Below are positions 19,781 to 32,130 of a stretch of DNA of 64,000 bases, one piece after another (position 1 is the first letter of the stretch; each line of letters starts with the position of its first letter). The translations under genes were made by a program, and so were the position numbers. The stretch lies in contig NW_026971191.1 of assembly GCF_963678635.1 (NCBI RefSeq), positions 1-64,000 of the forward strand. The letters are read 5' to 3'. A model generated the notes under the pieces. It saw only the letters and a program-made list of their open reading frames with translations. It made no database searches and had not been told where the DNA came from. Source of the DNA: Symsagittifera roscoffensis. Lineage: Eukaryota > Xenacoelomorpha > Acoela > Convolutidae.

Positions 19781-20619
19781 GTTAGATGGATTATGATTGG
19801 TTAATATTAAATATTTTACAGTGGTAAAACATTTAATTTATTCAATTATAAAATGTAGTTTAGATCAGGTTCCAATTAAGTCTATGGCTTTCGCCGTGCT
19901 GACTAACCGCAGGAAGAATCAACTAGTGTCGCAGGTGCTACCCCCGCGGATGGTAAATTTGTATACGACCACTACTTCCTGTGGATACTTCAACTTTAAT
20001 TTTTGTCTCAAAAAAAAGAAAAAAAATATCTTCTGAAGAAATGATGTTTTTTCTGAAACTTGAAAATAACTTTTTTACATCCCAATGATATCACTTTAAA
20101 AAACCATAGAACATTGTTAATTACTGTATCAATTCTTGTATTAGACTGTAATTGCAAATTTGATCGCCTAAATTTTTTGGAAGTCCGCCGTATGAAAGAT
20201 TTTTTGGGATTGCATTCCTAAATCTATTTATGACCTTGTACCCAGTAGTTTTTTGGAAGTTCACCGTCTGAAAGATATTTTAGGATTGCATTCTTAGATC
20301 CAAGTATGAATTTGTACTCATATGAAGAATTACCTCTGAAGAGTTTCTGTAGCAGCTCTTGATAGATTGTTTTTTATCTCTTAATAGATTATTTTTATCT
20401 CCTTCTCTTCTATCTAGCATAGGCGACTGATTGGACAAGTTTGTTAAATTTTGCGAACTGGAATTGTAACTGTTAAAATGGAATTGTAACTGACCCATTT
20501 TCCAGTTTGAAGCTAAAAACCGTGTTAATAGGCAATTCTATGACAACTAATTCACAATGAATTTGACCAAAAAAATCCATCCTGATTTTAGTTATAGGGA
20601 ATCTGCAGAAAAAAAATAT
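19781..20619 (+). repeat. Unit Y, right copy
   Basis: This is the inverse of 1211-2045, ending at CTGCAGAAAAAAAATA. After it, the right side continues TTTTTAAGTCATTGG, a faint partial match to the start of inverted X that follows Y in the left cluster. The element may thus once have been X-Y-inverted X, with the last part truncated here. A short frame at 19797-20036 is not convincingly coding. Confidence 0.82.
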
Positions 20620-20757
20620 TTTTTAAGTCATTGGTTATGAAATTTCTCACACTAATTGAACTCTAATTGAACCACAATTTTTTGGAAGTGTACAAATGTA
20701 TATCGTTTCTCTTTTTTGTATTTTGATTCATCCATCTCTCTCTTCTTGTGCTGTTTT
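20620..20757. other. Intergenic, nothing recognised
   Basis: AT-rich spacer between Y and the possible transposase fragment, with a short duplication of the AATTGAAC type near 20656-20672. No signal was recognised. Confidence 0.4.
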
Positions 20758-21110
20758 TCACAATCCTGTTCGGTCAAGGACGGTCAATCTCCTTGACAGG
20801 ATTGATAGCATCATATAGTTTAGTTTCAAATATCGGTTTACTGTCCTCTTCACAAACCGTCCATCAATATCCATGCCCCTTAAAACGTTCATTTTTTGTT
20901 GACCTGATGTGAAAAATCTTTCAATGAAAATCTGGTTTCCTTTTTGGAAAATTGACTTGACCACAAAACCAAAATTGCAAAAAAAAATCTAAAGCATAAC
21001 CAAAACTGCAAAATAAATTTTCAAAAAAAAAATTTTCGTTTTTAGGTGAAAGCCTGTCTCATCAACTACTACTATTTGTAGTTCCGCCAATCCATTTTTT
21101 CTTTGTTTTA
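20758..21110 (-). pseudogene. Possible piggyBac-type transposase fragment
   Basis: The 68-codon minus-strand frame 20964-20758 contains KSIFQKGNQIFIERFFTS followed by KMNVLRGMDIDG, then a basic stretch. The layout of a short strand, an acidic residue before FFTS, and a following Leu-rich helix with GMDIDG resembles the region of piggyBac (DDE_Tnp_1_7) transposases that carries a catalytic Asp. Here that position would be Glu (ERFFTS instead of DRFFTS). Further upstream on the same strand VVVDETGFHLKT (near 21090-21050) could be an earlier strand of the same fold, separated by A/T-rich filler. This is family resemblance from memory. Chance is possible, and the fragment is certainly not functional. 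Confidence 0.4.
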
Positions 21111-21187
21111 CACAATTATCTGTTAATTCTACACTATTTACAATTTTCGCTTAATGGGTTTGAATTGTAATTTGAAGGTTTCGCATT

Positions 21188-21743
21188 GTTGTTCGGTTTC
21201 GCATTGAAAGTAACGGAATATTTGTGCTCGGGGTGGGTTTTTTTCTTCAGACAAATTTCGACTTTTTAACTAGCCATTATTGACGACATTTTTATATCAT
21301 TCGAAAGCTAGTGTTGTCCTGAGCTTAAATTTGAAGAGATATTTTACCTGTGATCACTTTTCGTAAAATTATGAGGGTTTAAAGATTGCCATTTTGGCCA
21401 TTTTTACCAATTTGGGACAATTAACCGCGATATAACTCGCGCTATTAACGCGTAAGCGGAGATTTAATCCGTCTTAGAAATCGTTCCAAATTGGTTAAAA
21501 GAAGCTTATTTGCCATAATTGAGTTGTTACAAGGAGCGAAATCTATTGTTTTGTACTTTATATGGCGTGTGGGGGGGGGGTGATTTTCATAGAAAAATTT
21601 TCAAATTTTAGAGAAAAAAAAAGTTTTCATTTTATTTTAATTCATTTAATTTTTTTATGATGTTTATGTTATTACTGCTCCATAAACGTTAACAGGCAGT
21701 CGGAAATTTCAGGGCTGCGCCCTGATTTGAGCAGTCTTGTTTT
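21188..21743 (+). repeat. Repeat R, copy 3
   Basis: Same orientation as 2485-3004 and clearly diverged from it (roughly 80% by eye), while the two mirrored copies at the left are much closer. It retains TTTGTGCTCGGGGTGGGTTT, the CGCGCTATTAACGCGTAAGC block, TTTATATGGCGTGTGG with a G homopolymer, and AGGGCTGCGCCCT. It lies outside the X/Y unit, so R also occurs independently of the retroelement tail. Confidence 0.75.
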
Positions 21744-22102
21744 GTTTGCACAGTATTTGCTATATTTGGACTTGTGCAACCTAGTTTTCATATAATTATT
21801 CTTTGTTATCATGAAAATGTATAATTTACTCATTGTTTTGAGATTTGGAACAATTTCCATGCTGTTCTACCAATCCAAAAATTCATTGAAAACGGAAAAT
21901 TGGTTTTTCCGCCAAGTGTATTTTAAATAAAAGTATTTGTCTCAACCAGATGAAAACAACGTGTCGTTTTGAAACTACTGCATTGTTTGTTGCCCAACAA
22001 GCCCACGTATTCTCTTTTTCTTACAGCCAGCGAAGTCTTACTAAGGCGTTGCTTCTACATTTACTGAAAATGCTTCCTTTTGGTGACAAACTTCAAAAAT
22101 TG
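21744..22102. other. Unannotated spacer
   Basis: About 360 bp, AT-rich. I see no gene, RNA or repeat shared with the rest of the window. Confidence 0.4.
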
Positions 22103-23027
22103 CCCGCACTGACAAAAATGGATTAGGATCGATTTTAGTATGAAAAAAGTACGTTGATCAAATTTAGATCGATTTTAGTATGAAAAAAGTACGTTGACTA
22201 ATTTTAGATTGCATTTGTTCATTGCCTATCATTTTTCATTTTACATCCATAGCGTATTGTAGCATAACAAAGACCAAATGAAAAGACCAAAATAATAATA
22301 AAATTCTTTGATTTTCTTGCATATTTTGAGTTCAAAAACTGATCTATATTGACCCTTTTCTTGATTCGTTTTATAAGTTTTGCCCAAAATCTGATTCATT
22401 ATCATATCTTTCTATGATATAATTGCATATTAACGAGATCAAATTTTAATTTGTTCTGACATTTTTCTTGTTTGTTACATAGGATTTTGCAAAAACTGAT
22501 TTACAACATTTTGCTATAATTTCATTGCCGTTTTTCGTGCTTGAAATTGATTTATGTGGATAATTTTATTGAATTCTATAACAGCTGGCACGAGTGTTTA
22601 CATTTAAAAATCGAGAATAAAAATTTCCAACAATTTTTCAAAGGGTATGTTTTTTTTCGCCTTGTTAGCAAAAAAAATTTGTTTTACTGTGTCGGAAAAT
22701 CCATCAAAATCGGTTTAAATAAATTTTTTTGACACTTAAACCGATTTCAAATTTTCAAAAAGATCGATTTAAATTGATTTAAAATGGATTTAAATGAGAT
22801 TCTGATGGATTTAAGTGAGATTTCGATGGGTTTTAGTGAGTCGGAAAATCCATCGAAATCGATTTGAATCGATTTTTTAGACACTTAATTCGATTTAACA
22901 TTTTCGAAAAAATCGATTTAAAGTCCATTTGACTTCGTAAAATGTACATGGTTAATCGATTTAAATCGATTTAAAATCAATTTAAAATCAATTTAAATCG
23001 ACCGGAAACCATTTCTGTCAGTGCGGG
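22103..23027. mobile_element. Non-autonomous terminal-inverted-repeat element
   Basis: The ends are 19-bp inverted repeats with one mismatch: CCCGCACTGACAAAAATGG at 22103-22121, and the inverse of CCCGCACTGACAGAAATGG at 23009-23027. The interior codes for nothing. It holds a 40-bp tandem duplication (22127 and 22167, sharing GATCGATTTTAGTATGAAAA) and an imperfect 149-bp tandem pair (about 22691 and 22840, both opening with GTCGGAAAATCCATC-like sequence, A at the first base of the second). Many ATCGATTTAAATCGATTT-like palindromic words also occur. No clear target-site duplication was seen; only TG flanks both ends. It is probably a MITE-like DNA transposon, superfamily unknown. Confidence 0.65.
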
Positions 23028-24426
23028 TGTGCTTGTCTGTTGCCAAAATACTCATTAGAAAAGATTTTTTGGCTAGTTTTATAGTCTTTCAGAAAAAAAA
23101 TGCAAAGTTGTTGGTTTTCTAGAAATTTCAATCTTTCGAGAAACTGGGTATCTTTAAAGTTTGAGCAAAAGGAACTGTTTGCTTTTTAATAACCGATTTT
23201 TTCTGAATCAAATGAGGGATCTGATTTGAATTGATCAAATTCAAGTCATTTCTATTCCAGTTGAATTCCCATTATTCATTAATTCTGTCTGAAGGTTCTT
23301 ACAATCCGCGTTGAAATGAGAGAAAGTAGATAGAGAATAAAGTCGGAATTAGCCTGAAACATAATACATGGAAATGTAGGTCAAATCTGCGGTTTGTTGA
23401 AGCCCAATTAAACTATCAGATAAAGATAGTACTTTTTGAAAACAGGGAGAGTAAACTTTGACAGAGAAAAAGAGAAATGAACACAAAATTGACTGTGAAA
23501 GTTTTTTAATTTTTTTTTGAACTCTGAATTTATGGGTCTGAAGAGGAAATTTTGCCTATTATCTTTTAATTGCATCACACTTTTTTGTTTAGCTTTTTTT
23601 TCTGGGCAGCATCTATGTTTTTTCATCATTTTCATTTTAAAATTTTCACTTTTGTCACAGTTTGTTTTAAAGCAGTGATGTAAAGAGATGATGAAAAAGT
23701 AGAAAGATGAAGTGGCTTTGACAACAACAAACAAAATTTTGATTATCATTCCCTCAATTTTAACACTTGAAGGTGATGCCAAGCAAAATATGAATTCATC
23801 TTTTGAAATTGATTCTAAACACTTGTTAATTCATCAGCTCCCACAGTTAGCTAAAACTGAATTTCAATTCAATTTCGAAAGATAAATTAAAAATTTGCTT
23901 GGCAACAGTTTCTAGTCCCAAAATTGAGCGATTGATATTCAAAGTTTTGTCTGTTGTTATTAATGCTGGCCATGTATGTTAAACTATACAAAGCTTACGC
24001 TTGCTTAGGAAGCAAATTTTTTCTCAAATTAACAAAAGTAATCATTTGGGTTATAAGGTTATTTGTATGGAAATTCGTTTATTGTAATCGGCGCCCCACA
24101 TCACATCTAGTATTGCAGATGCTATCCCCTGCAATTGAAAAAATTATTTCTTCCAAGACTTCGCTTGTATGCACAAATTTCAAACTTTGTCCGAGAAAGT
24201 CTTGAAAATAAAAGAATATCAAACCGAAAATCACCTTTACGATGGTAGCACATCCCAAAACATAGGATCCTAAGCATTGCTCATTTGGCAAACTCGGGAG
24301 TCAAAAAATTTTAAAATCTACTGTCTAAAATTCAAATCTGAAATTTATCCTAATATGTGCTTAATTCTACTCACTACCTTAAAACATGGGAAACCACATT
24401 CCCAATCTTGATCTTTGGACTGATCT
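23028..24426. other. Non-repetitive AT-rich stretch before the satellite
   Basis: About 1.4 kb with only short open frames (23782-23408 minus, 24291-24079 minus, 23954-24205 plus). None has a recognisable domain, and all have compositions expected of AT-rich DNA. A perfect 10-bp inverted pair, GCCAAGCAAA / TTTGCTTGGC, bounds about 130 bp (23776-23905). This is the only apparently unique sequence next to the satellite. Confidence 0.4.
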
Positions 24427-27400
24427 ACCAAAAACAAACAGTTTATCCTTATAAATGAGGGACCCTATCTTATCACTTAACCAGCCCCACTGACCAAAAA
24501 CAAACAGTTTATCCTTTTAAATGAGGGACCCTATCTTATCACTTAACCAGCCCCACTGACCAAAAACAAACAGTTTATCCTTTTAAATGAGGGACCCTAT
24601 CTTATCACTCAAGCAGCCCCACTGACCAAAAACAAATAGTTTATCCTTTTAAATGAGGGACCCCATCTTATCACTTAACCAGCCCCACTGACCAAAAACA
24701 AACAGTTTATCCTTTTAATTGAGGGACCCTATCTTATCACTTAACCAGCCTCAATAGCCAAAAACAAACAGTTTATCCTTTTAAATGAGGGACCCTATCT
24801 TATCACTTAACCAGCCCCACTGACCAAAAACAAAGAGTTTATCCTTTTAAATGAGGGACCCTATCTTATCACTCAACCAACCCCACTGACCAAAAACAAA
24901 CAGTTTATCCTTTTAATTGAGGGACCCTATCTTATCACTTAACCAGCCCCACTGACCAAAAACAAACAGTTTATCCTTTTAAATGAGGGGCCCTATCTTA
25001 TCACTTAACCAGCCCCACTGACCAAAAACAAACAGTTTATCCTTTTAAATGAGGGACCCTATCTTATCACTCAAGCAGCCCCACTGACCAAAAACAAACA
25101 GTTTATCCTTTTAAATGAGGGACCCCATCTTATCACTTAACCAGCCCCACTGACCAAAAACAAACAGTTTATCCTTTTAAATGAGGGACCCTATCTTATC
25201 ACTTAACCAGCCCCACTGACAAAAAACAAACAGTTTATCCTTTTAAAGGAGGGACCCTATCTTATCACTTAACCAGCCCCACTGACCAAAAACAAACAGT
25301 TTATCCTTTTAAATGAGGGACCCTATCTTATCACTCAACCAACCCCACTGACCAAAAACAAACAGTTTATCCTTTTAAATGAGGGACCCTATCTTATCAC
25401 TTAACCAGCCCCACTGACCAAAAACAAACAGTTTATCCTTTTAAATGAGGGACCCTATCTTATCACTCAACCAACCCCACTGACCAAAAACAAACAGTTT
25501 ATCCTTTTAAATGAGGGACCCTATCTTATCACTTAACCAGCCCCACTGACCAAAAACAAACAGTTTATCCTTTTAAATGAGGGACCCTATCTTATCACTT
25601 AACCAGCCCCACTGACCAAAAACAAACAGTTTATCCCTTTAAATGAGGGACCCTATCTTATCACTCAACCAACCCCACTGACCAAAAACAAACAGTTTAT
25701 CCTTTTAAATGACGGACCCTATTTTATCACTTAACCAGCCCCACTGACCAAAAACAAACAGTTTAGCCTTTTAAATGAGGGGCCCTATCTTATCACTTAA
25801 TCAACCCCACTGACCAAAAACAAAAAGTTTATCTTTTTGAATGAGGGACCCTATCTTATCACTTAACCAGCCCTACTGACCAAAAACAAACAGTTTATCC
25901 TTTTAAATGAGGGACCCTATCTATCACTCAAGCAGCCCCACTGACCAAAAACAAACAGTTTGTCCTTTTAAATGAGGGACCCCATCTTATCACTTAACCT
26001 GCCCCACTGACCAAAAACAAATAGTTTATCCTTTTAAATGAGGGACCCTATTTTATCACTTAACCAGTCCCACTGACCAAAAACAAACAGTTTATCCTTT
26101 TAAATGAGGGACCCTATCTTTTCACTCAACCAACCCGACTGACCAAAAACAAACAGTTTATCCTTTTAAATGAGGGACCCCATCTTATCACTTAGCCAGC
26201 CCCACTGACCAAAAACAAACAGTTTATCCTTTTAAATGAGGGACCCTATCTTATCATTTAACCAGCCCCACTGACCAAAAACAAACAATTTATACTTTTC
26301 ATTGAGGTACCCTATCTTATCACTCAACCAACCCCACTGACCAAAAACAAACAGTTTATCCTTTTGAATGAGGTGCCCTATCTTATCACTTAACCAGCCC
26401 CACTGACCAAAAACAAACAGTTTATCCCTTTAAATGAGGGACCCTATCTTATCACTCAACTAACCCCACTGACCAAAAACAAACAGTTTATCCCTTTAAA
26501 TGAGGGACCCTATTTTATCACTCAACCAACCCCACTGACCAAAAACAAACAGTTTATCCTTTTAAATGAGGGACCCTATTTTATCACTTAACCAGCCCCA
26601 CTGACCAAAAACAAACAGTTTATCCTTTTAAATGAGGGGCCCTATCTTATCACTTAACCAACCCCACTGACCAAAAACAAACAGTTTATCCTTTTAAATG
26701 AGGGACCCTATCTTATCACTTAACCAGCCCTACTGACCAAAAACAAACAGTTTATCCTTTTAAATGAGGGACCCTATCTTATCACTTAACCAGCCCCACT
26801 GACCAAAAACAAAGAGTTTATCCTTTTAAATGAGGGACCCTATCTTATCACTTAACCAGCCCCACTGACCAAAAACAAACAGTTTATCCCTTTAAATGAG
26901 GGACCCTATCTTATCACTCAACTAACCCCACTGACCAAAAACAAACAGTTTATCCCTTTAAATGAGGGACCCTATTTTATCACTCAACCAACCCCACTGA
27001 CCAAAAACAAACAGTTTATCCTTTTAAATGAGGGACCCTATTTTATCACTTAACCAGCCCCACTGACCAAAAACAAACAGTTTATCCTTTTAAATGAGGG
27101 GCCCTATCTTATCACTTAACCAACCCCACTGACCAAAAACAAACAGTTTATCCTTTTAAATGAGGGACCCTATCTTATCACTTAACCAGCCCTACTGACC
27201 AAAAACAAACAGTTTATCCTTTTAAATGAGGGACCCTATCTATCACTCAAGCAGCCCCACTGACCAAAAACAAACAGTTTATCCTTTTAAATGAGGGACC
27301 CCATCTTATCACTTAACCTGCCCCACTGACCAAAAACAAATAGTTTATCCTTTTAAATGAGGGACCCTATTTTATCACTTAACCAGCCCCACTGACCAAA

Positions 27401-27980
27401 AACAAATAGTTTATTCTTTTAAATGAGGGACCCTATCTTTTCACTCAACCAACCCCACTGACCAAAAACAAACAGTTTATCCTTTTAAATGAGGGACCCC
27501 ATCTTATCACTTAGCCAGCCCCACTGACCAAAAACAAACAGTTTATCCTTTTAAATGAGCGACCCTATTTTATCACTTAACCAGCCCCACTGACCAAAAA
27601 CAAACAATTTATCCTTTTCATTGAGGGACCCTATCTTATCACTCAACCAACCCCACTGACCAAAAACAAACAGTTTATCCTTTTGAATGAGGTGCCCTAT
27701 CTTATCACTTCACCAGCCCCACTGACCAAAAACAAACAGTTTATCCCTTTAAATGAGGGACCCTATCTTATCACTCAACCAACCCCACTGACCAAGAACA
27801 AACAGTTTATCCTTTTAAATGAGGGACCCTATCTTATCACTTAACCAGCCCCACTGACCAAAAACAAACAGTTTATCCTTTTAAATGAGGGACCCTATCT
27901 TATCACTTAACCAGCCCCACTGACCAAAAACAAAGAGTTTATCCTTTTAAATGAGGGACCCTATATTATCACTCAACCAA

Positions 27981-30900
27981 CGCCACTGACGAAAAACAAA
28001 CAGTTTATCCTTTTAAATGGGGGACCCTATATTATCACTTAACCAGCCCCCTTGACCAAAAACAAACAGTTTATCCTTTTAAATGACGGACCCTATCTTA
28101 TCACTTAACCAGCCCCACTGACCAAAAACAAACAGTTTATCCTTTTAAATGAGGGACCCTATCTTATCACTTAGCGAGCCCCACTGACCAAAAAAAAACA
28201 GTTTATCCTTTTAAATGAGGGACCCTATTTTATCACTTAACCAACCCCACTGACCAAAAACAAACAGTATATCCTTTTAAATGAAGGGCCCTATCTTATC
28301 ACTTAACCAGCCCCACTGACCAAAAACAAACAGTTTATCCTTTTAAATAAGGGCCCTATCTTATCAATTAACCAGCCCCACTGACCAAAAACAAACAATT
28401 TATCCTTGTTAATGAGGGACCCTATTTTATCACTTAACCAGCCCCACTGAACAAAAACAAACAGTTTATCCTTTTAAATAAGGGACCCTATATTATCACT
28501 CAACCAACCCCACTGACGAAAAACAAACAGTTTATCCTTTTAAATGGGGGACCCTATATTATCACTTAACCAGCCCCCTTGACCAAAAACAAACAGTTTA
28601 TCCTTTTAAATGACGGACCCTATCTTATCACTTAACCGGCCCCACTGACCAAAAACAAAAAATTTATCCTTTTAAATGAGGGACCCTATCTTATCACTTA
28701 ACCAGCCCCACTGACCAAAAACAAACAGTTTATCCTTTTAAATGAGGGACCCTATCTTATCACTCAACCGACCCCACTGACCAAAAACAAACAGTTTATC
28801 CTTTTAAATGAGGGACCCTATCTTATCACTTAACCAGCCCCTCTGACCAAAAACAAACAATTTATTCTCTTAAATGAGGGACCCTATCTTATCACTTAAC
28901 CAGCCCCACTGACCAAAAACAAAGAGTTTATCCTTTTAAATGAGGGACCCTATCTTATCACTTAACCAGCCCCACTGACCAAAAACAAACAGTTTATCCT
29001 TTTAACTGAGGGACCCTATCTTATCACTTATCCAGCGCCACTGACCAAAAACAAACAGTTTATCCTTTTAAATAAGGGACCCTATATTATCACTCAACCA
29101 ACCCCACTGACGAAAAACAAACAGTTTATCCTTTTAAATGGGGGACCCTATATTATCACTTAACCAGCCCCCTTGACCAAAAACAAACAGCTTATCCTTT
29201 TAAATGAGGGACCCTACCTTATCACTTAACCAGTACCACTGAACAAAAACAATCAATTTATCCTTTTAAATGAGGGACCCTATCTTATCACTCAATCGAC
29301 CCCACTGACCAAAAACAAACAGTTTATCCTTTTAAATGAGGGACCCTATCTTATCACTTAACCAGCCCCTCTGACCAAAAACAAACAATTTATTCTCCTA
29401 AATGAGGGACCCTATCTTATCACTTAACCAGCCCCACTGACCAAAAACAAAGAGTTTATCCTTTTAAATGAGGGACCCTATCTTATCACTTAACCAGCCC
29501 CACTGACCAAAAACAAACAGTTTATCCTTTTAACTGAGGGACCCTATCTTATCACTTATCCAGCCCCACTGACCAAAAACAAAGAGTTTATCCTTTTAAA
29601 TGAGGGACCCTATCTTATCACTTAACCAGCCCCACTGACCAAAAACAAACAGTTTATCCTTTTAAATGAGGGACCCTATATTATCACTCAACCAACGCCA
29701 CTGACGAAAAACAAACAGTTTATCCTTTTAAATGGGGGACCCTATATTATCACTTAACCAGCCCCCTTGACCAAAAACAAACAGTTTATCCTTTTAAATG
29801 ACGGACCCTATCTTATCACTTAACCAGCCCCACTGACCAAAAACAAACAGTTTATCCTTTTAAATGAGGGACCCTATCTTATCACTTAGCGAGCCCCACT
29901 GACCAAAAAAAAACAGTTTATCCTTTTAAATGAGGGACCCTATTTTATCACTTAACCAACCCCACTGACCAAAAACAAACAGTATATCCTTTTAAATGAA
30001 GGGCCCTATCTTATCACTTAACCAGCCCCACTGACCAAAAACAAACAGTTTATCCTTTTAAATAAGGGCCCTATCTTATCAATTAACCAGCCCCACTGAC
30101 CAAAAACAAACAATTTATCCTTGTTAATGAGGGACCCTATTTTATCACTTAACCAGCCCCACTGACCAAAAACAAACAGTTTATCCTTTTAAAAAAGGGA
30201 CCCTATATTATCACTCAACCAACCCCACTGACGAAAAACAAACAGTTTATCCTTTTAAATGGGGGACCCTATATTATCACTTAACCAGCCCCCTTGACCA
30301 AAAACAAACAGTTTATCCTTTTAAATGACGGACCCTATCTTATCACTTATCCGGCCCCACTGACCAAAAACAAAAAATTTATCCTTTTAAATGAGGGACC
30401 CTATCTTATCACTTAACCAGCCCCACTGACCAAAAACAAACAGTTTATCCTTTTAAATGAGGGACCCTATCTTATCACTCAACCGACCCCACTGACCAAA
30501 AACAAACAGTTTATCCTTTTAAATGAGGGACCCTATCTTATCACTTAACCAGCCCCTCTGACCAAAAACAAACAATTTATTCTCTTAAATGAGGGACCCT
30601 ATCTTATCACTTAACCAGCCCCACTGACCAAAAACAAAGAGTTTATCCTTTTAAATGAGGGACCCTATCTTATCACTTAACCAGCCCCACTGACCAAAAA
30701 CAAACAGTTTATCCTTTTAACTGAGGGACCCTATCTTATCACTTATCCAGCGCCACTGACCAAAAAAAAACAGTTTATCCTTTTAAATAAGGGACCCTAT
30801 ATTATCACTCAACCAACCCCACTGACGAAAAACAAACAGTTTATCCTTTTAAATGGATGACCCTATATTATCACTTAACCAGCCCCCTTGACCAAAAACA

Positions 30901-31860
30901 AACAGCTTATCCTTTTAAATGAGGGACCCTACCTTATCACTTAACCAGTACCACTGAACAAAAACAATCAATTTATCCTTTTAAATGAGGGACCCTATCT
31001 TATCACTCAATCGACCCCACTGACCAAAAACAAACAGTTTATCCTTTTAAATGAGGGACCCTATCTTATCACTTAACCAGCCCCTCTGACCAAAAACAAA
31101 CAATTTATTCTCCTAAATGAGGGACCCTATCTTATCACTTAACCAGCCCCACTGACCAAAAACAAAGAGTTTATCCTTTTAAATGAGGGACCCTATCTTA
31201 TCACTTAACCAGCCCCACTGACCAAAAACAAACAGTTTATCCTTTTAACTGAGGGACCCTATCTTATCACTTATCCAGCCCCACTGACCAAAAACAAACA
31301 GTTTATCCTTTTAAATAAGGGACCCTATATTATCACTCAACCAACCCCACTGACGAAAAACAAACAGTTTATCCTTTTAAATGGGGGCCCTATATTATCA
31401 CTTAACCAGCCCCCTTGACCAAAAACAAACAGTTTATCCTTTTAAATGACGGACCCTATCTTATCACTTAACCAGCCCCACTGACCAAAAACAAACAGTT
31501 TATCCTTTTAAATGAGGGACCCTATCTTATCACTTAGCGAGCCCCACTGACCAAAAAAAAACAGTTTATCCTTTTAAATGAGGGACCCTATCTTATCACT
31601 TAACCAACCCCACTGACCAAAAACAAACAGTATATCCTTTTAAATGAAGGGCCCTATCTTATCACTTAACCAGCCCCACTGACCAAAAACAAACAGTTTA
31701 TCCTTTTAAATAAGGGCCCTATCTTATCAATTAACCAGCCCCACTGACCAAAAACAAACAATTTATCCTTGTTAATGAGGGACCCTATTTTATCACTTAA
31801 CCAGCCCCACTGACCAAAAACAAACAGCTTATCCTTTTAAATGAGGGGCCATATCTTATC
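27981..31860. repeat. Higher-order repeat, about 1.65-1.72 kb period
   Basis: Marker variants recur at fixed distances inside the array. AATAAGGGCCCTATC is at 28348, 30063 and 31711, giving periods of 1715 and 1648 bp, or 26 and 25 monomers less one or two bases. CGCCACTGACGAAAAAC is at 27981 and again at 29696 (1715 bp). Several other variants, such as the CCCCCTTGACC monomer and CTTGTTAATGAGGG, keep their order in each copy. This shows block duplication of about 25 monomers. Confidence 0.85.
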
Positions 31861-32130
31861 ACTTAACCAGCCCCACTGACCAAAAACAAACAGTTTATCC
31901 TTTTAAATGAGGGGCCCTATCTTATCACTTAACCAGCCCCACTGACCAAAAACAAACAGTTTATCCTTTTAAATGAGGGACCCTATCTTATCACTCAACC
32001 AACCCCACTGACCAAAAACAAACAGTTTATCCTTTTAAATGAGGGAACCTATCTTGTCACTTAACCAGCCCCACTGACCAAAAACAAATAGTTTATCCTT
32101 TTAAATGAGGGGCTCTATCTTATCACTTAA

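Noticed and set aside
19177-20036. Plus-strand frames within the leader, X and Y units
   Set aside because: They have no recognisable motif, and the equivalent frames in the other X and Y copies are disrupted by indels.
22103-23027. hAT-type element, based on the length and short termini
   Set aside because: The expected 8-bp target-site duplication is absent: the left flank AAAAATTG and the right flank TGTGCTTG do not match.
23408-24291. Host genes in the short frames before the satellite
   Set aside because: The frames are short, on both strands, with no domain, no splice-linked partners and composition expected from AT-rich DNA.
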